Assembly (NCBI GenBank): GCA_936933955.1
Contig: CAKZIN010000093.1
Location: 1 to 64,000 of the forward strand
Length of the DNA: 64,000 nucleotides
Direction: 5' to 3'
DNA from: an uncultured Sphingopyxis sp.
GTDB lineage: Bacteria > Pseudomonadota > Alphaproteobacteria > Sphingomonadales > Sphingomonadaceae
Numbering within the stretch: the stretch's first letter is position 1; each line of letters starts with the position of its first letter. The notes beneath the pieces are model-generated. The model was not told the origin of the DNA. It saw only the letters and a program-made list of their open reading frames with translations, and did not search any database. A program made the position numbers and the translations under genes. This document shows positions 17,801 through 26,949 of this stretch, piece by piece.

Positions 17801-19065
17801 GCCTGCTCGCCCCGCCCCGACCAGACGCCCGCGTTCGCGTCGAAAGCTTTGGCTGCCGCCTCAACATCGCGGAGTCCGCCCAGGTCGAGACGATGCTAAC
17901 CGCAGAGCCCGGCAATCGCCGCCGCGTCGTCATCAACGGTTGTGCGGTCACATCGAGCGCGATGGCCGACGCCCGCGCCGCCGCCCGCCGCGCCCGGCGC
18001 GACGACCCGGATGCGGAGGTCATCGTCACCGGCTGCGCAGCGCAGGTCGACCCGGCCATGTTCGCCGCCATGCCCGAAGTCGACCGCGTGCTCGGCAATG
18101 CCGAGAAGCACGTCGCCGCCGCGTACGCACCCGCTGCGGCGAGGGTCGCGGTAGGCCCGGCGCTCGCTATCGCGCGGACGGCGCCGCAACTGGTCCCCGC
18201 CTTTTCGAGTCACGCCCGCGCGTTCCTCGAAGTGCAGAACGGCTGCGACCACGCCTGCACCTTTTGCGTGATACCGGCGGGGCGCGGTCGTTCGCGCTCG
18301 GTGCCGGTCGAACAGGTGGTGGCGCAGGCAAGGGCCCTCACCGCCGCGGGGCACAGCGAGCTGGTGCTGACCGGCGTCGATCTCACCAGCTATGATGATG
18401 CCGGCACGAGGCTCAGCGGGCTGATCGCGGCGATCCTTGAGGCCCTGCCTTCGCTCCCGAGGCTGCGGCTCGGCTCGATCGATCCGGCGGAAGTGGACCC
18501 GGCGCTGTTCCGCCTCCTCACCTGCGAGCCGCGCGTGATGCCGCACGTCCATCTGTCGCTGCAGGCGGGCGACGATCTCGTCCTCAAGCGCATGCGGCGA
18601 CGGCACAGTCGGGCCGACGCGGTCGCGCTGTGCGCCGCCTTGCGCGACGCTCGCCCGGGCATCGCAATAGGCGCCGACCTCATCGCCGGCTTTCCGACGG
18701 AGAGCGAGGATGCGGCGCAGCGCACGCGCGCGCTGGTCGCCGACTGCGGGCTGAGCAGCGCACACGTCTTTCCTTACTCTCCCCGCCCCGGCACCCCCGC
18801 CGCCCGCATGCCGCAAGGACCAACCGCCGTTGTCCACGCGCGAGCAAGGGCGCTGCGCGAGGCAGCGAGCCGCGCCAAGGCGGGCTGGCTCGCCGCGCAG
18901 CTGGGGCGCGACCTGTCCTTGCTGGTCGAGCGCGACGGGCGCTCGGGCCATGCGGAAAACTTCGCGCGCGTGCGCCTCACCGATGTGACCGAACCGGGCA
19001 CCATCGTCAGTGCGCGCGCGATCGCAGTTGACGGCGACACGCTCACTGCCGAGATGCGCGGGTGA
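17797..19065 (+). CDS. mtaB: MtaB-like tRNA (N6-threonylcarbamoyladenosine-37) methylthiotransferase
   Basis: Radical SAM enzyme that by family converts t6A37 to ms2t6A37 in tRNAs. In 422 aa, the N-terminal MTTase domain has three cluster cysteines (FGCRLN, INGCAVTS, VTGCAAQ). The radical SAM CxxxCxxC motif is in NGCDHACTFCVIP, and DLIAGFPTES follows. A C-terminal TRAM-like region is short. The start is GTG 17797, overlapping the dapF stop (GTGA). The stop overlaps the ftsY start (TGATG). The FGCRLN signature favours MtaB over MiaB or RimO. Confidence 0.92.
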   Translation: MSLLAPPRPDARVRVESFGCRLNIAESAQVETMLTAEPGNRRRVVINGCAVTSSAMADARAAARRARRDDPDAEVIVTGCAAQVDPAMFAAMPEVDRVLGNAEKHVAAAYAPAAARVAVGPALAIARTAPQLVPAFSSHARAFLEVQNGCDHACTFCVIPAGRGRSRSVPVEQVVAQARALTAAGHSELVLTGVDLTSYDDAGTRLSGLIAAILEALPSLPRLRLGSIDPAEVDPALFRLLTCEPRVMPHVHLSLQAGDDLVLKRMRRRHSRADAVALCAALRDARPGIAIGADLIAGFPTESEDAAQRTRALVADCGLSSAHVFPYSPRPGTPAARMPQGPTAVVHARARALREAASRAKAGWLAAQLGRDLSLLVERDGRSGHAENFARVRLTDVTEPGTIVSARAIAVDGDTLTAEMRG

Positions 19066-20000
19066 TGGACACCGACGCCCCCAGAAGCTGGAGCGACCGC
19101 CTGTTCGGCGGACTCCGCCGCACCTCCGACCGGCTGGGCGACAATCTCGCCGGGCTGTTCGGTGCGGGCGGCAGGCTCGACGACGACACGCTCGACCGGA
19201 TCGAGGAGGCGCTGATCGTTTCCGACCTCGGCCCGGCGATGGCGAGCCGCGTGCGCGCCCGCCTCGCCGCCGACCGCAGCGGCGTCAGCGATGAAGCCGG
19301 CGTCCGCGCGCTGATCGGGCAGGAAATCGCGGCGGCACTCGCCCCGGTGGCGAAGCCGCTGGAGGTCACCGCCTTCCCGCGCCCGCAGGTGGTCCTCGTC
19401 GTCGGCGTCAACGGGTCGGGCAAGACCACCACCATCGCCAAGCTGGCGCATAATTTCGTCGAGCAGGACTATTCGGTGATGCTCGCCGCGGGCGACACGT
19501 TCCGCGCGGCTGCCATCGGTCAGCTCAAGACCTGGGCGGAGCGCATCGGCGTGCCGATCGTCACCGGCCCCGAAGGCGGCGATGCCGCGGGGCTCGTCTA
19601 CGATGCGGTCAAGCGCGCGACGGCGGAGGGGACCGACGTGCTGATCGTCGACACCGCCGGTCGGCTCCACAATCGGCGCGAGCTGATGGACGAGCTCGCC
19701 AAGATCCGCCGCGTTCTTGGGCGGCTCAACGCGGAGGCGCCGCATAATGTCGTGCTGGTGCTCGATGCGACGACCGGGCAAAATGCGTTGGCGCAAATCC
19801 AGACCTTCAGCGAGCTTGCGGGCATCACCGGGCTCGTCATGACCAAGCTCGACGGCACCGCGCGCGGGGGCGTGCTGGTGGCAGCGGCGGAGCAGTTCGG
19901 CCTCCCGGTGCATGCCATCGGCGTCGGCGAACGGATCGACGACCTCCGTCCCTTCGACCCAGCGCAGATCGGCGCGGCCATTGCAGGACGTATGGCATGA
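19065..20000 (+). CDS. ftsY: FtsY signal recognition particle receptor
   Basis: SRP receptor GTPase that docks translating ribosomes at the inner membrane. The 311-aa protein is essentially the NG core: the N domain (SWSDRLFGGLRRTSDRLGDNL), then G1 GVNGSGKTTTIAKLA, GDTFRAAAI, DTAGR, TKLDGTARGG and the closing GVGERIDDLRPF. The long acidic A domain of E. coli FtsY is missing, as is usual in alphaproteobacteria. ATG 19065 (TGATG overlap with mtaB) is used; a GTG sits 3 bases upstream. Its stop overlaps the yciB start. Confidence 0.96.
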   Translation: MDTDAPRSWSDRLFGGLRRTSDRLGDNLAGLFGAGGRLDDDTLDRIEEALIVSDLGPAMASRVRARLAADRSGVSDEAGVRALIGQEIAAALAPVAKPLEVTAFPRPQVVLVVGVNGSGKTTTIAKLAHNFVEQDYSVMLAAGDTFRAAAIGQLKTWAERIGVPIVTGPEGGDAAGLVYDAVKRATAEGTDVLIVDTAGRLHNRRELMDELAKIRRVLGRLNAEAPHNVVLVLDATTGQNALAQIQTFSELAGITGLVMTKLDGTARGGVLVAAAEQFGLPVHAIGVGERIDDLRPFDPAQIGAAIAGRMA

Positions 20001-20635
20001 GCGAGGAAATGCCGCAGGAGGAGATGGCGCCATCGCCCGTGCGCGCGCCGAAAGCGCCGGCGTGGCTCAGCTACGCGATCGATTACGGCCCGCTGCTGGT
20101 CTTTTTCCTCGTCTTCCGTTGGCAAAAGGCGCCCGGCCCGGTCGCGACGACGGCGGCCGCGGTGGAGGCGACGCTCGCATTCATGGCGGCGATGCTCGTG
20201 GCGATGGCGGTGGCGCGCTGGAAGCTCGGCCGCATTTCCCCCATGCTGTGGCTGTCGGGACTGCTGGTGGTGGGCTTCGGGGCGCTGACGATCTGGTTCA
20301 ACGATCCGAAGTTCATCCAGATCAAGCCGACAATCATCTACGCGGGCTTTGCGGCGGTGCTCCTCGGCGGGCTGACGATGGGCAAGCCGCTGATGAAACC
20401 GCTACTCGCCGCCGCCTTCGAAGGGCTGACCGAGCGCGGCTGGTGGCTGCTGTCGCGCAACTGGGGCCTGTTCTTCGCCGCAATGGCGATCATCAACGAG
20501 GTTCTGCGCCGCGCGCTCAGCTTCGACGACTGGCTGACCGCGAAGGTATGGGGCGTGACGGCATTATCGCTGTTGTTCGCGATGGCGCAGATCCCGCTGA
20601 TGCTGCGACACGGGCTCAAGACCGACGAAAGCTAA
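19997..20635 (+). CDS. YciB/IspZ-family inner-membrane septation protein
   Basis: Polytopic membrane protein of the IspZ/YciB family, linked in other bacteria to intracellular septation and envelope integrity. The 212-aa protein has a short acidic N terminus and about five or six hydrophobic helices. Family motifs include AIDYGPLLVFFLVF, LTIWFNDPKFIQIKPTI, MGKPLMKPLL and SRNWGLFFAAMAIINE. It starts at ATG 19997 within the ftsY stop (ATGA), closing the operon. The 3' end overlaps the convergent NnrU-type gene by 4 bp. Confidence 0.93.
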   Translation: MSEEMPQEEMAPSPVRAPKAPAWLSYAIDYGPLLVFFLVFRWQKAPGPVATTAAAVEATLAFMAAMLVAMAVARWKLGRISPMLWLSGLLVVGFGALTIWFNDPKFIQIKPTIIYAGFAAVLLGGLTMGKPLMKPLLAAAFEGLTERGWWLLSRNWGLFFAAMAIINEVLRRALSFDDWLTAKVWGVTALSLLFAMAQIPLMLRHGLKTDES

Positions 20636-21345
20636 CCCAGCCAGCGCCACACCCCCGCGGCCACGCGGCTCCCGAGCGGGGTGTGCGCCCAAGTGGCGGC
20701 GAGCCACAGAAGCGTGCCGCCGATCAGTACGGTCGCGGAAGGGATGGCGGCGCTCCAGGGCTGGCGGCGGGAGAGCTGCGCCCCGAACGGCCAGTACGCA
20801 GTGCGCGAGCGCCACAGCCGGCACGCATCGCTCATCGGTCCGGCGAGCGCCGCCTTCTTGTTGTCCTGCCCTGCCGCCCCGAGCAGCGCCAGCAGGAGGA
20901 TTGCGAACGACAGGATATGATTTTCGGGCGTTGGCCAGATCGCCATGTGGGTGAGCGCCCAGATTGCGAAGCTCCACATCATCGGGTGGCGCGTGATGGC
21001 AAACACCCCGCGCGGCTCGCGGCGCGCGGCCTCGAACGCGCCGGGGGCGGGCATGGCGGGATTTCGTACCAGCGAACCGACGAGCAGCACCGAAGCGACC
21101 CACATGGCGACGCTCGCCAGCGCCCAGACCGAGTCGCCCGGAACCCAGGCGGGAGGCCCACCGGGCACCGCCCGGAAAGCGCGAACGGTCCAGAATAACG
21201 TCAGTAGCGCAACCGCGCTGTAGAGCAGGCGAAAACCGCCCTCTCCCACCGCGCTCGTCAGCGGGCGACGGAGCGGATGGGATAGCAACAGGTGCGAGCC
21301 GACAAAGCTCGCAGCCGCGACAGCGAGGGTGGTGAGGGGGCTCAT
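20632..21345 (-). CDS. NnrU-family membrane protein
   Basis: A 237-aa polytopic membrane protein of the NnrU family, named from a gene near denitrification clusters; the biochemical role is unclear. It has about six hydrophobic segments. The motif FAITRHPMMWSFAIWALTH resembles the conserved RHP motif of isoprenylcysteine methyltransferase-like membrane proteins. No nitrogen-oxide genes lie nearby, so a denitrification role is not supported here. It ends within 4 bp of the convergent yciB stop. Confidence 0.85.
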   Translation of the reverse strand: MSPLTTLAVAAASFVGSHLLLSHPLRRPLTSAVGEGGFRLLYSAVALLTLFWTVRAFRAVPGGPPAWVPGDSVWALASVAMWVASVLLVGSLVRNPAMPAPGAFEAARREPRGVFAITRHPMMWSFAIWALTHMAIWPTPENHILSFAILLLALLGAAGQDNKKAALAGPMSDACRLWRSRTAYWPFGAQLSRRQPWSAAIPSATVLIGGTLLWLAATWAHTPLGSRVAAGVWRWLG

Positions 21346-21370
21346 CGGTGGATCCTCCTCACCACGCTGC

Positions 21371-22687
21371 TCAGCGGTCGTAGGCGTTGGGCAGCGCGCC
21401 CTCGGCCGGATTCATGTAGCGATCGCGCAGCCGGCGCTGGCGGTCGTCCCCACGCTGTTCGACACCGTCGATGTAGACCGCAGTCGGCATCGAGGTGACC
21501 TCCAACGGGTCGCCGTCCCAGATGACGATGTCGCCCGCGCGACCCGTCCGCAGCGAGCCGACCACGTCGCCGACCCCCGCCGCATCCGCGACGCGCGAGG
21601 TGATCGATGCGAACGCCTCGTCCCAGCTGAGCGGGGTCGCGCCGGTCACGCGCGCCAGACCGACGAGGTTGCCGGCATATTGCCGCCCGTAATTGAGCTT
21701 GTGCACCTCATTATCGTCGACCAGCCCCAGCGCCACCCGCACGCCTGCGGCGCGCATACGCCCGACGTTGCTCTGCGTCGCGGCGACATCCTCGAAGCTC
21801 GACGGGAGGTCGTTGACCCCGCCCGCGATGACGGGAACGTTCCCCGCCGCAATCTCCCGCGCGACGGTCCAGCCTTCGCTCACCCCAACGAGGGTCAGCT
21901 TGATCTGGGGATATTCGCGCAGCAGCGACAGGACCGACAAGATGTCAGCGGCACGGTTGACCTTGACGAACAGCCGATCGCGGCCGTCGAGGACTCGCAA
22001 GAGCGCCTGGGCGTCCGCCCTGCTGAGCAGCGAATCCTTGCTGCGTCCGTCATAGCCGCGCGGATCGGCGGCATAGTCGCGCGCCTCCTGCAAGAGGTTG
22101 CGGAAGTGCAGGAAGGTCGCCGCCCGGCTGCCGCCCGCGCGCTGCGCGCCGGTCTCGCCGAACTCGACATATTGGAACACGCCCGCGCGCGTCACCATGT
22201 TACGGTCGGAGCCCAGGTCGACCAGCGCCCCGCGCCCGTTGAACAGACCGCCGCTCCGCCCCGGATAGACCAGCGCGCGAGTGACGCCAGCGGTGCGATT
22301 GATTGCGACCGGCACGCCCAGCGGATTGAGCGCGGGGGCGATGTCGATCGCGGCGCTGTACGGGCTTTGCGCCGCGGAGCTGTCGTTGCTCCCCTCAACC
22401 GCGTCGACCTCGATCAGGCCCACACGCGAGAAGCCGGCGACCAGGCCAGGGGTCACCCAGCGACCACCCGCATCGACCGCGTTGATCCCGGCCGGAACCG
22501 ATACGCCCGCTCCGGCCGCGACCACGCGACCGCCACGCACGACGACCGTGCCGCGCTCCACCGGAGCGCTGCCGTCACCGATCACGAGCCGCGCGTTGGT
22601 GATCGCGATGTCCTGCGCACTGGCCGAGGCCGAAGCGACGGCAAGCAGCGCAGCGCCCGCCGCCCATACGGCCTTGAGCGCGCTCAT
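21371..22687 (-). CDS. exported amidohydrolase-fold protein lacking the metal-binding histidines
   Basis: A 438-aa amidohydrolase-superfamily protein with a cleavable signal peptide (LLAVASASASAQ, about residue 25). The fold landmarks are present: the N-terminal beta sandwich, VTPGLV after strand 1, and a C-terminal TGRAGDIVIWDGDPLE. However, the usual HxH after TPGL is replaced by GFSRV, and the later histidines are also missing (FVKVN and TLVGVSE where the partner protein has HNH and FHH). An aspartate remains in LGLVDDNE. It is probably a catalytically inactive paralogue. ATG overlaps the stop of the upstream amidohydrolase (ATGA). Confidence 0.85.
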   Translation of the reverse strand: MSALKAVWAAGAALLAVASASASAQDIAITNARLVIGDGSAPVERGTVVVRGGRVVAAGAGVSVPAGINAVDAGGRWVTPGLVAGFSRVGLIEVDAVEGSNDSSAAQSPYSAAIDIAPALNPLGVPVAINRTAGVTRALVYPGRSGGLFNGRGALVDLGSDRNMVTRAGVFQYVEFGETGAQRAGGSRAATFLHFRNLLQEARDYAADPRGYDGRSKDSLLSRADAQALLRVLDGRDRLFVKVNRAADILSVLSLLREYPQIKLTLVGVSEGWTVAREIAAGNVPVIAGGVNDLPSSFEDVAATQSNVGRMRAAGVRVALGLVDDNEVHKLNYGRQYAGNLVGLARVTGATPLSWDEAFASITSRVADAAGVGDVVGSLRTGRAGDIVIWDGDPLEVTSMPTAVYIDGVEQRGDDRQRRLRDRYMNPAEGALPNAYDR

Positions 22688-24096
22688 TTGACGTCTCCTT
22701 CGCCGGGCTGGCCGAGTTCGAAATCGGTCACCGGGCGGCGGCGCGGGTCGTTCATGTCATACATCAGCGCGCCGTCGATCCACACCCGCTCGGGCCGCGA
22801 ATAGACGCTGAACGGGTTGGCGTTCCACAGCACCACGTCGGCCATCTTCCCCGCGCGGAGCGAGCCGGTCATGCGATCGATCCCCATCGCGCGCGCTGGG
22901 TTGATGGTCAGCCAGCGCATCGCCTGCGCCTCGCTGATCTCGATCCCCGCACGACGCCCCGAGGCCATCGCCTTCGCCGCTTCCTGGTTGAGCCGCTGGA
23001 TGCCATTGGCATCGTCGGAGTGAACGATGGCGCAGCCGCCCGCCCGTTCCATCAACGCGACATTTTCAGGAATGCCGTCGTAGGCTTCCATCTTGAAACC
23101 CCACCAGTCGGCCCACATTGCGGAGCAGACGTTGGCGGCGCGGAGCATGTCGGCGATCTTGTAGCTTTCGACCGCGTGGTGGAACGCGCTGACGCGGTAA
23201 CCGAACTCGCGCGCCATATCGAGCACGATGGCCATCTCGTCCGCGCGATAGCAGTGGTTGTGGACGAGGATGTTGCCGCGCAACACCTCTGCCAGCGTCT
23301 CCATTTCGAGGTCGCGGGGCTGGTTGTCGCCACGATCGGCGCGACGCCGATATTCGGCCGCACGCGCCCAGGTCTGGCGATCGACCGCGATATTACCCAT
23401 CCGCGTCGAAGGCATGCGCCCGCGCGCGCCATAGACGCGCTTCGGGTTTTCACCGCACGCCATCTTGAGGCCGTACGGGGCGCCGGGGAACTTCATCGAC
23501 TGCACGGTGCGACCGGGCACGTTCTTGAGCGTAACCGTCCGACCGCCGAACAGGTTCGCCGAACCAGGGAGGATCTGCAGCGAGGTGATCCCGCCGTTCA
23601 TTAGCGCGCGCGTGAAGCCGGGGTCCTGCGGCCACACGCTATGTTCGACCCAAACGTCGGCGGTGACCGGATCGGTCGCCTCGTTACCGTCGCCATGCGC
23701 CTGCACGCCGGGCGAGGCATAGGCGCCGAGGTGGCTGTGGATGTCGATGATGCCGGGGGTGACGAACCGCCCCGCCCCGTCGATCCGCGTGTACCCCTCC
23801 GGCACAGCGAGATCCGCGCCGCCGATCGCGACGACCTTGCCTTCGCTGAGAAGGACGGTGCCATTCTCGATCCGGCCGCCTTCGCCGTCGAACACCGTCG
23901 CGCCGACAATCGCCGTCGCGACCCCCGGGTAGGGGCGGTATGTGGATGGGAAGGGATTGGCGTCGACCGCGGGCGCCCGCTCAGCGGTCGCGGGGGGGGC
24001 TCCGGCAGTGCGACGCTCCGTCCCCGCGCCGGTGGCACAGGAAGCTAGCGCGAGCGCCAGCGACGAGGCGGCGAGCAATTTCGCGATACTGCGCAT
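22684..24096 (-). CDS. amidohydrolase-family lipoprotein (metal-dependent hydrolase)
   Basis: A 470-aa amidohydrolase with a lipoprotein signal (SLALALASC, lipidated Cys at residue 19), so it probably acts in the periplasm or on a membrane face. The metal centre looks intact: HSH in TPGIIDIHSHLG, HNH in ILVHNHCYR, FHH in VSAFHHAVES and aspartate in IVHSDDANG. A C-terminal LRAGKMADVVLWNANPFS segment closes the barrel. It resembles imidazolonepropionase/prolidase-like amidohydrolases; the substrate is not known. It lies 5 bp after a peptide transporter and overlaps a second amidohydrolase, suggesting use of an imported peptide or cyclic amide. ATG 24096 is chosen to include the signal peptide. 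Confidence 0.9.
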   Translation of the reverse strand: MRSIAKLLAASSLALALASCATGAGTERRTAGAPPATAERAPAVDANPFPSTYRPYPGVATAIVGATVFDGEGGRIENGTVLLSEGKVVAIGGADLAVPEGYTRIDGAGRFVTPGIIDIHSHLGAYASPGVQAHGDGNEATDPVTADVWVEHSVWPQDPGFTRALMNGGITSLQILPGSANLFGGRTVTLKNVPGRTVQSMKFPGAPYGLKMACGENPKRVYGARGRMPSTRMGNIAVDRQTWARAAEYRRRADRGDNQPRDLEMETLAEVLRGNILVHNHCYRADEMAIVLDMAREFGYRVSAFHHAVESYKIADMLRAANVCSAMWADWWGFKMEAYDGIPENVALMERAGGCAIVHSDDANGIQRLNQEAAKAMASGRRAGIEISEAQAMRWLTINPARAMGIDRMTGSLRAGKMADVVLWNANPFSVYSRPERVWIDGALMYDMNDPRRRPVTDFELGQPGEGDVK

Positions 24097-24101
24097 GCCG
24101 G

Positions 24102-25799
24102 TCAGCTCCGCGGGTTGCGGTTGGTAGGATAGTGGGTGCCGGCAAGCGTCTCGCCGCGACCCAGCTCCGTTGCCGGATGAACACCCGCTGCCTGCGGCTC
24201 GCCGACAAGGCTGTCGCGACCTGAGAGATCGCGACCGGCATCGTCGTCGCCGCCGAGCGTATCGAGATGCATCCACCGCTTCACGATGGGCGAGAGCAGC
24301 AACACCGCCACCGCCGCGCCAATCGAGATCCAGCCGAACAGCGCATAAATCTCGAGCAGGCGTTCCTTCGACATTTCGCCGCCATGCCCACCGGTGGCTT
24401 CGCCGATCTTGCCCGCGACGAAGTTGCCGACCGCGGTCATGTAGAACCACGCCCCCATGATCAGCGAGGCGAGGTACTTCGGCGCCAGGCGGTTCATCGC
24501 GCTGAGGCCGACCGGCGACAGGCAAAGCTCACCGGTGGTGGCGAGGAGGTAGTAGAGGAACACGAACAGCACCGGCGTCATCGCGGCGACGCCATAGGCC
24601 TGCGCCCCCCACACGAGGACGAGGTTGGCAAGGCCCATCTGCGCGAGCGCGAGGCCGAACTTGGCCGGCGCCGACGGTTCGAGCCCACGCTTGCCCAGCC
24701 ACTGCCACAGCCCCGCGAACAGCGGCGCGAGGAGGATGATGTAGATGGGGTTGATCGACTGGAACAGCGACGCTTCGACGCCTGCACGGTCGACGAAACG
24801 ATCGGTGAACAGGTTCATCGACCCGCCCGCCTGCTCGAACAGTCCCCAGAACAGCGGATTGAGCGCAATCAGGAACAGCACCGCGAACATGCGCTCGCGC
24901 GGCTCCTTGGGCAGCTTGAAAGTCTCGTAGAGGACGTAGAGCAGCAGCGCGACACCGCTGATGATCAGCAGCGTCTGGATGATGCTGACATACTGGATGA
25001 GGCCCCAGATCACAGCCACCGAGGCAACGCCAATTGCGTAGAGCATCATCTCGCGCCGACGGAGCAGCATTGCCGGCGGGTCGCCCGCGCCGTTCAGCAC
25101 CTTCTTGCCCAGCACGAAAACGATGAGGCCTGCGAGCATTCCGATCCCGGCGAGCCCGAAACCATAGGCCCAGCCGAGCCGCTCGCCCAAGTACCCGACG
25201 AGGATCGTGCCGAGCGCAGCGCCGACGTTAATCCCCATGTAGAAGATCGTGTAGGCGGCATCGCGGCGCGTATCGACCAGGCCGTAGAGCTGGCCGACCA
25301 TCACGGAGATGTTCGCCTTGAGAAAGCCCGAACCGACGATGATCAGCGCGAGCGCCAGCCAGAAGACGTTGATCGCCGGGTCGGTCTGACCGCCGTTGCC
25401 CTCGACCGCCATGAACAGGTGGCCGAGCGCGAGCAGGATGCCGCCGAACAGCACCGCCTTGCGCTGCCCCAGATAGCGGTCGGCGAGGTAACCACCGAGC
25501 ACCGGCATGATGTACACGAGGCTGGTGTAGGCACCGTAGACGAGGTTGGCGCTGCCGTCCGAGAAGAGCCAGTGCTTGGTGAGGTAGAAGATCAGCAGCG
25601 CGCGCATGCCGTAGTAGGAGAAACGCTCCCACATCTCGGCAAAGAACAGCATGAACAGACCTTTGGGGTGGCCTGCGAATTCCGGTTTGCGGCTGGCGGC
25701 GATCATTCCGCCCAGCGCCAGGAACACGCCCAGCACCACCACCGCCACGGCCGCCGTCCAGTCGGCAAACCCCCAGCGGTCCATCGGCAACATCTGCAT
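24102..25799 (-). CDS. POT/PTR-family proton-coupled oligopeptide transporter
   Basis: Inner-membrane MFS symporter importing di- and tripeptides with protons. The 565-aa protein has about 14 transmembrane segments and the POT signatures: FFAEMWERFSYYGMRALLIFYL (ExxER-type motif in helix 1), GGYLADRYLGQRKAV, FYMGINVGAALG (PTR motif) and the late TTGELCLSPVGLS. Residues after about 500 form a cytoplasmic tail. It heads the operon with the two exported amidohydrolases. Start ATG 25799; an ATG at 25793 is also possible. Confidence 0.92.
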   Translation of the reverse strand: MQMLPMDRWGFADWTAAVAVVVLGVFLALGGMIAASRKPEFAGHPKGLFMLFFAEMWERFSYYGMRALLIFYLTKHWLFSDGSANLVYGAYTSLVYIMPVLGGYLADRYLGQRKAVLFGGILLALGHLFMAVEGNGGQTDPAINVFWLALALIIVGSGFLKANISVMVGQLYGLVDTRRDAAYTIFYMGINVGAALGTILVGYLGERLGWAYGFGLAGIGMLAGLIVFVLGKKVLNGAGDPPAMLLRRREMMLYAIGVASVAVIWGLIQYVSIIQTLLIISGVALLLYVLYETFKLPKEPRERMFAVLFLIALNPLFWGLFEQAGGSMNLFTDRFVDRAGVEASLFQSINPIYIILLAPLFAGLWQWLGKRGLEPSAPAKFGLALAQMGLANLVLVWGAQAYGVAAMTPVLFVFLYYLLATTGELCLSPVGLSAMNRLAPKYLASLIMGAWFYMTAVGNFVAGKIGEATGGHGGEMSKERLLEIYALFGWISIGAAVAVLLLSPIVKRWMHLDTLGGDDDAGRDLSGRDSLVGEPQAAGVHPATELGRGETLAGTHYPTNRNPRS

Positions 25800-25970
25800 C
25801 GTCTACATCTCACCCAGCGATTGACGCATGGGGGAGCGCGCGCGTGCTCGCGCTGCGGATCCCCCTTCGGCGCGCGACCGTAACGACAAATCGCCGCCTG
25901 CCAAGACGCTTTTGTGACAGGGTCAACGAAGTCCTTGGCGGCGGGGCGGGCAAGCGGCATGAATGGCGCC

Positions 25971-26570
25971 ATGTCCGACGTCCCGCTTCCCCCGTTCAAC
26001 GACCTCTCCTCCCCCGCCGCGCTGCTCGCGACCCGCCGGTCCGGTCGAGCGCGAGAGATGGTGGAGCCGGGTCCCGACGCAGCGAGCCTGGAAGCCATCG
26101 TCGCATCCGCCATCCGCGTGCCCGATCACGGCAAGCTCGCGCCGTGGCGGTGGGTCGAGATCGTCGACCGCGACGCCTTTGCAGCGCTCCTCCAGCGCGC
26201 GCATCGCGCCGCGCATGGCGGCATCGTGCAGGGCGAAGATCGCATCGCGATCGACAAGTTTGCCCGCGCCGCACCAACCGCACTTGCGCTGATCGCAAGC
26301 CCGCAGCGGTCATCCAAAATACCGGAGTGGGAGCAGCTGCTGTCGGTCGGAGCCAGCGCGATGCAGCTGCTCGACGCGGCGCATGCACGTGGCTTCGTCG
26401 GCAATTGGCTGACCGGCTGGGCGAGTTACGATCCGACCGTCGCCGCAGGTCTCGGGGTCGGCGAGGGCGAGCGGATCGCCGGGTTCTTCTTCATCGGCAC
26501 CCCCAGTGCGCCGCTCGAGGAACGCCCGCGTCCGGCGCTGGCGGACCGCTTTACGAGGTGGACCGGTTGA
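25971..26570 (+). CDS. nitroreductase-family FMN oxidoreductase
   Basis: Putative NAD(P)H-dependent nitroreductase of the YdjA-like small subgroup (199 aa from this start). Signatures are the FMN-binding ATRRSGRAREM near the N terminus, IRVPDHGKLAPWRWVEI, and the C-terminal GEGERIAGFFFIGTP. The physiological substrate is unknown. ATGs at 25959 and 25971 are both plausible; the latter is used because related proteins start close to the FNDLSSPAALLATRRS segment. It precedes the gntR gene on the same strand. Confidence 0.85.
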   Translation: MSDVPLPPFNDLSSPAALLATRRSGRAREMVEPGPDAASLEAIVASAIRVPDHGKLAPWRWVEIVDRDAFAALLQRAHRAAHGGIVQGEDRIAIDKFARAAPTALALIASPQRSSKIPEWEQLLSVGASAMQLLDAAHARGFVGNWLTGWASYDPTVAAGLGVGEGERIAGFFFIGTPSAPLEERPRPALADRFTRWTG

Positions 26571-26582
26571 CCCTGCGCTGTG

Positions 26583-26602
26583 TCACTGTCATAAGTCAGT
26601 GA
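26583..26602 (+). promoter_or_regulatory. inverted repeat overlapping the gntR start codon
   Basis: TCACTG (26583-26588) and CAGTGA (26597-26602) form a perfect inverted repeat with an 8-base spacer, and the right arm ends on the A of the gntR ATG. GntR proteins bind such dyads, so autoregulation is plausible. This is inference from position only. Confidence 0.4.
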
Positions 26603-26949
26603 TGCTCGACGGTTCCAAGCCAGTTTATCAGCGCTTGCGCGAAACCATCGCGGCGGAGATCCTCGACGGCGTGTGGCGGGAGGGGGAGCAGCTGCCCTCC
26701 GTCCGCGCGCTCGCGGCCACCTATGGCGCCAATCCGCTGACCGTTGCCAAGGCCTACCAGAGCTTTCAGGACGATGGGCTCGTGACCGTGCGGCGCGGGG
26801 TCGGCATGTTCGTCGCGGACGGCGCGCAGCAGCGACTGCGTGAGACGATGCGGTCGAACTTCCTCGAGGCGGTGTGGCCGCCCGTGGCCGAGCAGATTCG
26901 CCGGCTCGACCTCGATGCGGAGCTGCTGATCGGCCGCGTGCGCGCCTAG
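26602..26949 (+). CDS. short GntR-family (YtrA-type) transcriptional regulator
   Basis: A 115-aa DNA-binding regulator made almost only of the winged-helix GntR domain: KPVYQRLRETIAAEILDG, EGEQLPSVRALAATYGANPLTVAKAYQSFQDDGLV, then VRRGVGMFV. A short C-terminal helix (about 85-115) serves for dimerisation, as in the YtrA subfamily, which lacks a ligand domain. YtrA members usually sit next to ABC transporter genes, but none is present here. ATG 26602 is chosen because the domain begins directly after it. The stop overlaps the end of the convergent TPR gene by 4 bp. Confidence 0.88.
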   Translation: MLDGSKPVYQRLRETIAAEILDGVWREGEQLPSVRALAATYGANPLTVAKAYQSFQDDGLVTVRRGVGMFVADGAQQRLRETMRSNFLEAVWPPVAEQIRRLDLDAELLIGRVRA

